From assembly GCA_009380005.1 (NCBI GenBank), contig WHSQ01000013.1, positions 20,284-58,914 on the forward strand: DNA of 38,631 bases, given 5' to 3'. This DNA is from Actinomycetota bacterium (GTDB lineage: Bacteria > Actinomycetota > CADDZG01 > WHSQ01). The translations under genes were made by a program, and so were the position numbers. Below the pieces are notes generated by a model. It did no database searches, was not told the DNA's origin, and saw only the letters and a program-made list of their open reading frames with translations. Of this stretch, positions 1 through 6,899 are shown in pieces. The number at the start of each line of letters is the position of its first letter. Within the stretch, counting starts at the first letter, position 1.

Positions 1-1
1 C

Positions 2-232
2 GCCTTCGCGCGGGCCCTCTCCGTCACGACGCTGGGAGGCCCCGCGCTCACCCGTGTCGTGGTCGTCGCGCTGATCGTCATGGCAATATCCCGTTTCGTG
101 CCGCTGGCGGCGGTGCAGTTCTATGTCCAGGGGGCTGCAGCCATAGTGGCCCTGTGGCCGCTGGCCTACGCGATGCGGACACGGCCGGCACCCTATACGG
201 CGGGCCGATCGCGAACCGTGCCGACCGGCTGA
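2..232 (+). CDS. C-terminal end of a multi-pass membrane protein (partial)
   Basis: An open frame runs in from the left edge and stops at TGA 230-232, giving about 76 residues. It contains two hydrophobic stretches (about residues 18-36, rich in V/L/I, and about 40-57) followed by a basic, Pro/Arg-rich tail that looks cytoplasmic. This is the end of a polytopic membrane protein. Too little is left to name the family; glycosyltransferase, O-antigen-ligase or transporter families are all possible. An overlapping ORF at 154-414 is Arg-rich and shows no domain, so I prefer this frame. Confidence 0.5.
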   Translation, partial: AFARALSVTTLGGPALTRVVVVALIVMAISRFVPLAAVQFYVQGAAAIVALWPLAYAMRTRPAPYTAGRSRTVPTG

Positions 233-460
233 CGTCGATCATCGGGGCATTCCGGCGGCTCCGCAGGCGGCGGGACGCAAGGACGGTTGTGATGTTGTCT
301 AGTACGCGCGTTCACACTCAAGAAGACTCAGCGGAGTTGCGCCGTCTAAGCTACGAAACAGTCGACGATCTGCCGGGATCTCGCCCTCTTGAGGACGACG
401 CCACGGTTCTTTAAGGCAAAGCGGGGATCCATGTTGTCGCCTCCGAACCGCGCTTCGTGC

Positions 461-577
461 TCAGGAGGACGGGCGGTCCACGTCGTACTCCAGACGTCTC
501 ACCGTGACGTCCCCTTCCTCGATGCGCACGTAGCAGGCACGCGGGTCTGGTGATTGGACGGCCTTCGGCACTGGAAC
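461..577 (-). pseudogene. Remnant of a metallophosphoesterase C-terminus
   Basis: On the minus strand a 39-residue open stretch between two stops reads VPVPKAVQSPDPRACYVRIE and continues to an end in RRLEYDVDRPSS. This resembles the last strands of calcineurin-like metallophosphoesterases of the YfcE/Ap4A-hydrolase type, where a P(K/R)xxDPRAxY segment follows the final metal-binding loop and the protein ends in a vxvRRxxYDv strand. No start codon fits and the metal-binding core is absent, so it is a decayed fragment. The rest of the 233-747 stretch shows no other gene, RNA or repeat that I can support. Confidence 0.42.
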
Positions 578-747
578 TCATCCGTGTGGCTCCGTGCTGT
601 CGAACGAAGGATACGGAAGCGCGAAGGTTTCAGTCCGGTGTGCATGCGTGCAGCGCGGACCGGGGGCGGATAAGAAGAGGTAGGGCTGGTCATCGAGGTG
701 AGTCGGTTTTCTGAGGCCGGAATGTGACCAGGATGAGGTGAGTTGAG

Positions 748-1713
748 CTGGGGTTCGTCATCATGGGAGCGGGTGCGGTAGGTGGGGTGATCGGGGCGCG
801 ACTCGCCCAGCGTGGGCATGAGGTCGTCCTTGTGGCGCGTGGTGAGCATCTCGCGGCGATCCAGGAACGAGGTTTGAGCCTGCTGTCGAGCGAATCAGAG
901 GAGACCCTGTCGCTTCCAGCCACGGACGATCCGACGACACTTGACATAGGCGGCAATGATGTCGTGATCCTCGCCGTCAAGGGTCAGGACACTGAGTCCG
1001 CACTCGGTTCGTTGGCGGCCCGTGCGCCGTGTGATGTTGCACTGGTGTGCGCTCAGAACGGCGTGGCCAACGAGCGCAAGGGATTGCGCCACTTCGCGCG
1101 CGTCTACGGAGCGGTGGTCATGTGTCCGGCGGGATTCCTCGAGCCGGGAACAGTGATCGCCTACTCTTCGCCAATCACAGGCATCATCGACGTGGGTCGG
1201 TACCCGGAGGGCAGCGACGCGTTGGCACGGGAGTTGGCGACTACGTTGACTTCGTGCGGGTTTGCGTCACGGGCGCGCGAGGACGTGATGCGGTGGAAGT
1301 ACCGCAAGCTGCTCCAGAACCTCACCAATGTGATCGAGGCCTTGTGCGGGCCCGAGGCCCGGTCCGGACCGATCGCTGAACTCGCGATCGCAGAGGGAGA
1401 GGCCTGCCTTGAGGCCGCCGGCGTAGACGTGGCGAGCGCGGAGGAGGACCGGAAGCGTCGCGGTGATCTCCTCAAACTTGAGCCCATCGGGAAGCTGACC
1501 TGGAAGCCCAGCTCTTCGTGGCAGAGCCTGGCTCGCCACGCTGGCACGATCGAGGTCGATGAACTCAACGGTGAGATCGTGCTGCTGGGGCGCTTGCATG
1601 GCATCGCGACGCCGGTCAACGAGCTTCTCCAGCGCACCGCGCACCGCCTCGCTCATGAGCGAGCAGAGCCGGGGAGCCTCACCGAACGAGACCTGCTCGG
1701 CGAACTGGACTAA
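748..1713 (+). CDS. Ketopantoate reductase family protein (ApbA/PanE-type 2-dehydropantoate 2-reductase)
   Basis: NADPH-dependent reductase of the ApbA/PanE family; the classical member reduces ketopantoate to pantoate in pantothenate/CoA synthesis, in the cytoplasm. The N-terminus FVIMGAGAVGGVIGARL is a Rossmann beta-alpha-beta with the GxGxxG dinucleotide loop, followed by the VVLVARG strand. The C-terminal half has the helical domain with the RWKYRKLLQNL segment carrying the family's conserved Lys/Asn. The first ATG (763) would cut into the first beta strand. A CTG at 748, six bases after a GAGGTGA ribosome site (736-742), restores it, so I use CTG 748; a one-base deletion in the leader is the alternative. 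Many paralogues act on other 2-oxo acids and nothing nearby belongs to pantothenate synthesis, so the substrate is open. Confidence 0.8.
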   Translation: MGFVIMGAGAVGGVIGARLAQRGHEVVLVARGEHLAAIQERGLSLLSSESEETLSLPATDDPTTLDIGGNDVVILAVKGQDTESALGSLAARAPCDVALVCAQNGVANERKGLRHFARVYGAVVMCPAGFLEPGTVIAYSSPITGIIDVGRYPEGSDALARELATTLTSCGFASRAREDVMRWKYRKLLQNLTNVIEALCGPEARSGPIAELAIAEGEACLEAAGVDVASAEEDRKRRGDLLKLEPIGKLTWKPSSSWQSLARHAGTIEVDELNGEIVLLGRLHGIATPVNELLQRTAHRLAHERAEPGSLTERDLLGELD

Positions 1714-1913
1714 GGACCCAGTTCCTTACCTTTTCGACTGGATCTCTGCAGATCTGGCTCTCAAGGCGAAGTACGAACGCCACTGGTTGCCGATCGGCCG
1801 AGGTCGCAGCGAGCGGAAGCGAGACCCACCGAACGCGGATCCCCAAGCACCTTGCGCCCGAGCGGCCGGCGCTACAAAGGAAAGGGAGCCGCCTACCGGT
1901 GGCAACCCAGACC

Positions 1914-2690
1914 TTACGAGGCGGTAGCGCGGAACGCGTGAGTCTTGTAAGGCATCAGGAAGGACTCTCGATCTCGCAGCTGTGGGTGCTCGCTACAAAG
2001 GGCCTGAACCTCAGCAAGCAACTCATCCCGCTCGCCGTCGGGAAGGATAGAGATGTAGCTGCGCGACCGCATAAGACCCATGAGTTGCTCCTCCGTTAGC
2101 TCCTGCTCGAAGTCGAAGACGCGATGTTCCGTCGAATCAAACAGGCCTGAACCTTCTAGCTTCACCACGAACTCAGCTTCCATGCCTTCGGCCCCGCCCA
2201 GCGTGGCGGCCATAGCGGCCTCGCTCCCGACGATGTCCGAGAGTGCCTTGACCCACGGGACGGTCTCGTCGCGCATGTTCGTCAACAAGCCGACACATCC
2301 TCCAGCGCACAGAACACGCCTCATCTCCGGTACCGCTCGCTCATGATCGAACCAGTGGAACGCCGTCGCCGCGGTGAGGACGTCGACAGTGGCGTTCCCA
2401 AGCGGAAGCGCTTCCGCCGCGGCGCCAACCACGTTGAGCCCCTGCGCGATCGCTCCCTGCAGCATCGCTACCGAAGGATCGACGCCGATCACGGAGTGCC
2501 CCAGCTCCACCAGCCGCGACGTGAGGTTCCCTGGCCCGCACCCGATGTCAACGACGGTGGTGGGCTCGTCGCCTACCACCCACCTGATTGCATCAACTGG
2601 GTATCCCGGTCGATACCGCCCATAGTCGTGAGCTCTCGACAGGAATGAGGCCCGCCTGGCATTCAGATTTTCCCTCGCCCCCTTGTTCAC
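1914..2690 (-). CDS. Class I SAM-dependent methyltransferase (methyltransferase type 11)
   Basis: A 258-residue cytoplasmic methyltransferase. Motif I, VVDIGCGPGNLTSRLVELG (about residues 46-64), is the SAM-binding loop. VIGVDPS supplies the acidic residue at the end of beta 2. The segment AFHWFDHERAVPEMRRVL with GG and a following LLTN is typical of the type 11 family (UbiE/Trans-aconitate methyltransferase-like). The N-terminal FLSRAHDYGRYRPGYP is also characteristic. The start is GTG 2690 with no clear ribosome site. The substrate cannot be told from sequence. The gene stands alone between an uninformative 200-bp gap (1714-1913) and a 274-bp gap (2691-2964). Confidence 0.82.
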   Translation of the reverse strand: MNKGARENLNARRASFLSRAHDYGRYRPGYPVDAIRWVVGDEPTTVVDIGCGPGNLTSRLVELGHSVIGVDPSVAMLQGAIAQGLNVVGAAAEALPLGNATVDVLTAATAFHWFDHERAVPEMRRVLCAGGCVGLLTNMRDETVPWVKALSDIVGSEAAMAATLGGAEGMEAEFVVKLEGSGLFDSTEHRVFDFEQELTEEQLMGLMRSRSYISILPDGERDELLAEVQALCSEHPQLRDRESFLMPYKTHAFRATAS

Positions 2691-2964
2691 ATGAATGTGT
2701 CTACACCCCGGAGGTCGCAGCCCGCAGGGATCGACCGAGGTCGGATTCCGCTGCCTGCGTCCTTGATAGGGAAGTTGGCTTGGGTAGAGCCATCGGGCTA
2801 GCCATGACTTCGGCCGATCCGCAAATCGCGGGACCGCAGGTAAACGGGGTGGACCCAGCTTCCCATAATACGAACCGCCAACTTCCGCTTCAGCTTGCCA
2901 TTCCGACTGCCTCGATCCCTCAGCGGGAACGGGTCACCAAACGCTGCTGCCGGGGGAAAGACTT

Positions 2965-4411
2965 TCAGTTGTAGTGCCGCAGGGCTGGCCATACCTCCGA
3001 CCATGAATCGCGCGGCCCATCTGCGATCCAGATAGAGGCTCCATACTCCTCGTTCTTGAGGCCGGCCTCGTTCGTGATGGCTCCGATCCGCTCCACACCG
3101 ACGAAGAACCTGTCCAAGTACTCGCGGGAGAAGTGCCCGACTATCAAGACTGTCCCTGCATCGGGTGGACCCCACAGCCAGTAGTTGTTGTGGCCACTGC
3201 TCGCGCTCGGCAGGCCAAACTCCGGACCGTAGAGATCGATCGCCCCCGCCTCCCCATAGCTAAGCGTAAATACCGTTGCCCGAGCCTGCCGTCCCGTGGG
3301 AAGCGTCCTGTAGGCGGAAGCCACTTGCCGAGTAAATGACTCCCACCCGTAAGTCTCTCCCAACTCCTGATTCATCTCATTGAAGGGCGTTTGGGCGAGC
3401 ACTTCGGGCGGAAGCAACGGAACGGCGACGGGAAGCCCGGCGACGCCCCCGACCACAACCGCCGCCAAAACCCGTCTCCTGGTGAGCCATCGTTTGGGCC
3501 TTTCTAGGAACCTCTCTGTCGCCACGGCTCCCGCGCCCAGTAACGGCACGTAGAGAGGGGCGAGGAAATAGGGTTTCGAAGACAGCGCGACGAACGTGAC
3601 GATCAAGACGACGAAGGTCCAACCCACGAAGCGGTAGGGCATCATGCGCTCATCGCGGAAGAACGAACGCAGACCCGCGATCCAGATCGGAAGGGCGACC
3701 GGACCGATGAACAACACCTGCAGGGGAAGGAAGAGGAAAGAGTTCGCCTCATGGACTCCTTCGGCGTAAAGGCTCTCGGCCATTTCGAAAAAGGGCCAAC
3801 CATTCTGAGTTTGCCAGATGAGATTCGGCAACCACATCACAATTGCGATCGCCACGCCGAGCCACAAGAGCGGGGCGCGCAGGAGACGCCGGTGCTCCGT
3901 CATCAACACACCTAGAAAGAGCGCTCCGGCGACGAAGAGAACCGTCCATTTATTGAGGAGGCCGATGCCCGCCACCGCGCCGGCGAGCAGCCAGAGGCGC
4001 TGCTCCCCCGTCTGGATCACCCGGAGCACGAGGTAGATCAGCAACGCCGAGACCAGAACATCGAATGTCGTGGTACTGAGGAGGTGCCCGAGCGCCAGGA
4101 AGATCCCGGCGGCGCCGGTTGCAAGGGCAGCGAGCGCCTGGGCGAATGTTCGGCCTCCGAATCGTCGAGCGAACGCTCCTGCAAGTGCGATAAGGCCACC
4201 GATCGAGATGGCCGGCAGGAGTCTCAGGGTGAACAACGAGTGATCAAACACACCGGTCAACCAAGCAACCAACGGGGTCAGGGGGGCTGGTCTATGTAGC
4301 CCCACGCCAGTCGCTCGCCCGCTTCAATGAAATAGAGCTCGTCTCGGTGATGCCCGTAACGACCACTCATCGCGAGAAGGAGGGCCACGACACTGAACGC
4401 GATGACCCAAA
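2965..4411 (-). pseudogene. GT39 family glycosyltransferase (ArnT/PMT-like), interrupted by IS21 and frameshifted
   Basis: A polytopic membrane glycosyltransferase that would transfer a sugar from a polyprenyl-phosphate donor on the outer face of the membrane. The catalytic first loop is visible as [20 protein letters not shown] followed by QPP, then about ten hydrophobic helices and a soluble C-terminal tail. Two lesions break it. First, after the codons for QPP the frame needs seven C's (minus strand) but only six are present (G run 4281-4286 on the plus strand), so the frame stops; the next frame continues exactly with [12 protein letters not shown]. Second, an IS21 element cuts the gene after base 4411, and the first 12 codons lie beyond the IS at 6405-6441. 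Joined and repaired, the protein is about 494 residues, a normal size. The frameshift could be a sequencing error; the IS insertion cannot. Confidence 0.82.
4407..4411. repeat. Target-site duplication, left copy (CCAAA)
   Basis: The five bases CCAAA directly before the left IS end are repeated directly after the right IS end at 6400-6404, as expected for an IS21-family transposition (4-8 bp duplication). One copy belongs to the GT39 reading frame. Confidence 0.85.
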
Positions 4412-4461
4412 TGTAGGAGATCACGAATAGTGCTCTGAGTTGATCACGAAAAGTGCACAGG
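4412..4461 (+). repeat. IS21 left terminal inverted repeat region
   Basis: Starts TGTAGG. Contains two related boxes, GATCACGAATAGTGC (4420-4434) and GATCACGAAAAGTGCACAGG (4442-4461), which are probable IstA binding sites. Pairs with 6350-6399. Confidence 0.8.
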
Positions 4462-4557
4462 CCTCCGGGAGACCGGGGGCTTCTTCTTTGTCGGGAAAAG
4501 AGGCGTCCCTCCCGCCAGGCTGCGGTTGTCGAAGACCTCAGCCGACAGGAGGGACAC

Positions 4558-5592
4558 GTGTTCAACAAGGAGATATGGATGGACCTACATGCACTGCACC
4601 GTCAGGGTTGGAGCATCGCCGCTCTGGCGCGCGAGTTCAACCTCAACCGCAGAACCGTCGCTCGCTACGTCGACGCGCCCGAGGCCCCGACCTATGCCGG
4701 CCGTGACTGTCCCGCCGATCTCGCACCCGATCAGCTAGCCCACGTCGTGCGCCGCCTCGAGGTCTGCAAGACGATCCGGGCGACGACCCTTTATCGCGAG
4801 GTGACCGAGCTCGGCTATGAGGCCAGCTACGTGAGCTTCGCCCGGCGGGTCCGGCTGCTTCGAACGATCGAGCCCAAAGAGCCCGAGGTCCGCTTCGAGA
4901 CCGATCCCGGCGTCCAGGTCCAGATGGACTGGACCGAGCTCGGGCGCTGGCAGCTCGCCGACACCATGGTCGAGCTCAAGGCATGGGTCGCGGTCCTGGG
5001 CTTCTCGCGCGCGGTCGCGTTGCGCTTCGCGACCGACAAGACGCGCGCCACGACGCTCGAGCTGATCCCGCAGGTGTTGAATGATCTCGGCGGCGTCCCT
5101 CAAGAGGTCCTGACCGATCGCGATCCTGCGCTCGTGATCGGCGAGACGTCCGACAAGCGGGCGATCTTCGCATCGGAGTGGGTCGATCTGGCGCTGTCGC
5201 TCGGGACTATGCCCAAGGCATGCCGTGCCTATCGCGCCAAGACCAAAGGCAAGGTCGAGCGCGTCATCAGAGAGATCAAAGAGGACTTCTTGCCGTGGTT
5301 AACCGGCCAAGCCCTGCCACCGGGTCCGTCACTCGCCGACTACCAAGCGCTCGCTCGGAGATGGTCACTAGATGTCGTCGGGACCCGGCGCCACCGCACC
5401 ACCGGGCGCATCGTCGCCGAGACGTGGCTCGAGGAGCAGCCGTTGCTGACACCGATCCCGATGAGATTGCTGCAGCACTCGCGCGGCACACACGTTCACA
5501 CAGCTGATGTGATCGACCTCTCGGCGATCAAGGCGCAGGGCGCGCTCGTGGAGCATCGCAGCCTCGATGCCTATGGGCTGGTGGCGCCGTGA
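4558..5592 (+). CDS. istA: IS21 transposase IstA
   Basis: DDE-type transposase that cuts and joins the IS ends together with IstB. The N-terminus has a helix-turn-helix ([17 protein letters not shown]) for end recognition. The catalytic core shows the three acidic positions in context: [17 protein letters not shown] and [12 protein letters not shown]. The start is GTG 4558, directly preceded by a strong AGGAGGGA ribosome site; the longer open frame upstream would begin inside the IS end. The product is 344 residues, at the short end for IstA. The stop overlaps the istB start by four bases (GTGA), implying coupled translation. Confidence 0.92.
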   Translation: MFNKEIWMDLHALHRQGWSIAALAREFNLNRRTVARYVDAPEAPTYAGRDCPADLAPDQLAHVVRRLEVCKTIRATTLYREVTELGYEASYVSFARRVRLLRTIEPKEPEVRFETDPGVQVQMDWTELGRWQLADTMVELKAWVAVLGFSRAVALRFATDKTRATTLELIPQVLNDLGGVPQEVLTDRDPALVIGETSDKRAIFASEWVDLALSLGTMPKACRAYRAKTKGKVERVIREIKEDFLPWLTGQALPPGPSLADYQALARRWSLDVVGTRRHRTTGRIVAETWLEEQPLLTPIPMRLLQHSRGTHVHTADVIDLSAIKAQGALVEHRSLDAYGLVAP

Positions 5593-6344
5593 ACGAGTCG
5601 ACCTATCAGCGTTTGCGAGGCCACCTCGCCTATCTCGGTCTTTCGACCGCAGCCGAACATCTCGCCGCGCATCTTGATGATCCCAAGGCGTCGGTCACCG
5701 AAGTGCTGGAGTCCCTGCTGTCACAGGAAGTCGAGGGAACACGCACGCGCCGCACCGCAGGACGCCTGCGCTTCGCCCACTATCCACTCAAAAAGAAGCT
5801 TGCCGACTTCGACTTCAGCTTCCAGCCAAGCCTCGATCGCAAGGTCGTGGCCGAGCTGTCGACGCTGCGCTTCGTCGAAGATCATCGCAACGTGCTGTTG
5901 TTGGGACCGCCCGGGGTCGGAAAGACCCACCTCGCGATCGCGCTCGGCATCGCCGCGACCGAAGCCGGCTATCGCACCTACTTCACCTCGGCTCAGGATC
6001 TCGTGCGTCATCTCGGCCAGGCGCACCGCGACGGGCGCTTCAACTCCAAGATGCGCACCTACACGGGACCGAGCGTGCTCGTGATCGACGAGCTCGGCTA
6101 TCTGCCGATGGATGCCGAGTCGGCGCATTGGATCTTCGAGGTCGTCACCCGCCGCTACGAGCGCGGGTCGATCGTGTTGACTTCCAACCGCGGCTTCGCG
6201 GAGTGGGGTCAAGTCTTCGCAGACACCGTCGTCGCGTCCACGATCCTGGACCGGCTCTTGCATCACTCGACGGTCATGAACATCAAGGGCAAGTCGTTTC
6301 GGATGCGGGCCCACGAGGACCAGGAGGTGGTCGCTATGCTGTGA
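5589..6344 (+). CDS. istB: IS21 helper ATPase IstB
   Basis: AAA+ ATPase of the DnaC/IstB type that assembles on target DNA and stimulates IstA. Walker A is GPPGVGKT (residues 106-113). Walker B is VLVIDELGYLP. The sensor I region is IVLTSNRGFAEW. The length of 251 residues is normal. The start GTG 5589 overlaps the istA stop, and the end lies five bases before the right inverted-repeat region. All motifs are intact. Confidence 0.93.
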   Translation: MNESTYQRLRGHLAYLGLSTAAEHLAAHLDDPKASVTEVLESLLSQEVEGTRTRRTAGRLRFAHYPLKKKLADFDFSFQPSLDRKVVAELSTLRFVEDHRNVLLLGPPGVGKTHLAIALGIAATEAGYRTYFTSAQDLVRHLGQAHRDGRFNSKMRTYTGPSVLVIDELGYLPMDAESAHWIFEVVTRRYERGSIVLTSNRGFAEWGQVFADTVVASTILDRLLHHSTVMNIKGKSFRMRAHEDQEVVAML

Positions 6345-6349
6345 TCAGA

Positions 6350-6399
6350 CCTGTGCACTTTTCGTGATCGGAAGTGTGCACTTTTGGTGGTCGCCTACA
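6350..6399 (-). repeat. IS21 right terminal inverted repeat region
   Basis: Read on the minus strand it begins TGTAGG and contains two AAAAGTGCAC boxes, the inner one (GATCACGAAAAGTGCACAGG) identical to that of the left end. The outer box is diverged. Confidence 0.8.
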
Positions 6400-6404
6400 C
6401 CAAA
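6400..6404. repeat. Target-site duplication, right copy (CCAAA)
   Basis: Same five bases as 4407-4411, directly outside the right IS end. Confidence 0.85.
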
Positions 6405-6441
6405 TCCAGGGTCTTCCCACTTTGGTTCTCTCGTGCGGCAT
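6405..6441 (-). pseudogene. 5' end of the GT39 glycosyltransferase gene, cut off by the IS
   Basis: Removing the IS and one CCAAA copy joins this segment in frame to the GT39 frame at 4411. It encodes ATG then PHERTKVGRPW and the first base of the next Ile codon, leading into [16 protein letters not shown], the first membrane helix. A TGA lies in frame two codons upstream of the ATG, so 6441 is the only ATG start that fits. This fixes the original gene as 2965-6441 minus the IS. Confidence 0.75.
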
Positions 6442-6552
6442 GCATCAATGATGCCTGTACAAGCTCCCGACGTCTGGGATCCGAGTGAAGGAAGAGCGAT
6501 CTGCCGAAGCAAAGCCGTTCATCGGTGGCGGGTTCGCATTATGGGCGGCTGG

Positions 6553-6602
6553 GTGGGGCCGGCTGGACTCGAACCAGCGACCAACGGATTATGAGTCCGC
6601 CG
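6553..6602 (-). repeat. attL-like direct repeat: 3' half of a tRNA(CAT) gene
   Basis: Fifty bases identical to 10338-10387, covering the tRNA 3' end, T arm, variable loop and anticodon stem-loop of the intact tRNA(CAT). After 6602 the match ends abruptly, and the D arm and 5' acceptor strand are missing, so this is not a tRNA gene. It is the scar expected when an element integrates into a tRNA 3' half. Confidence 0.85.
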
Positions 6603-6704
6603 GCTCGCAAGCTCATCACCAGGCACGTCGCGTGTCTTACCTGTTCACCCCCGGATTCCGACAAACGCGGACAGCCACCGACATACACGTAAGAACGCGC
6701 CGCA

Positions 6705-6726
6705 TGCTGACTGTCTGCTGACTGTC
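6705..6726 (+). repeat. Paired TGCTGACTGT motif near the left island end
   Basis: Two copies of TGCTGACTGT separated by one base, about 100 bp inside the left repeat. A similar pair lies about 85 bp inside the right repeat at 10233-10255 in the same orientation, and both continue into a related (C/T)TCGTCTT-like tail. They could be arm-type recombinase sites; this is inference. Confidence 0.4.
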
Positions 6727-6886
6727 CTTTGTCTTTCGAAGGACTGAAAATCCGCCGCTCATGCTGACCGTGCTCAATCCCTGCGGCCTGGGGTCAACCG
6801 GGACCGCCTGCTCCAGGAGTAGGTCATGGCTCGATGAATCACGTCGGGCGGCGGTCCAGGTCCCGTGCGCACGCCCGGCGGGGGCG

Positions 6887-6892
6887 TACCCT
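6887..6892 (+). promoter_or_regulatory. Candidate -10 box for leaderless HD/LuxR gene
   Basis: TACCCT ends seven bases before the ATG at 6900. It fits TANNNT with transcription starting at or next to the start codon. No good -35 box is visible. Confidence 0.35.
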
Positions 6893-6899
6893 TCAACGA

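Larger units (their letters stand above)
4412..6399 (+). mobile_element. IS21-family insertion sequence, 1988 bp, intact
   Basis: The element begins with TGTAGG and ends with CCTACA, carries istA and istB in the standard overlapping order, and is flanked by a 5-bp duplication (CCAAA). The two 50-bp ends match as inverted repeats at 39 of 50 positions by my alignment, and each holds two copies of an AAAAGTGCAC-type box, the multiple terminal repeats usual for IS21. Both genes are open and have their key motifs, so the element looks functional. It lies inside the GT39 glycosyltransferase gene. Confidence 0.93.

Noticed and set aside
154-414. ORF of 86 residues
   Set aside because: Overlaps the end of the membrane-protein frame in another frame, is Arg-rich and has no domain or ribosome site.
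4453-4557. N-terminal extension of IstA
   Set aside because: Would begin in the IS terminal repeat; GTG 4558 has AGGAGGGA and the usual IstA N-terminus.
6364-6594. ORF ending in WVGPAGLEPATNGL
   Set aside because: This is the well-known false translation of tRNA sequence; the bases belong to the attL-like tRNA fragment.
6553-6602. A second tRNA gene
   Set aside because: Only the 3' half is present; the D arm and 5' acceptor strand are missing.
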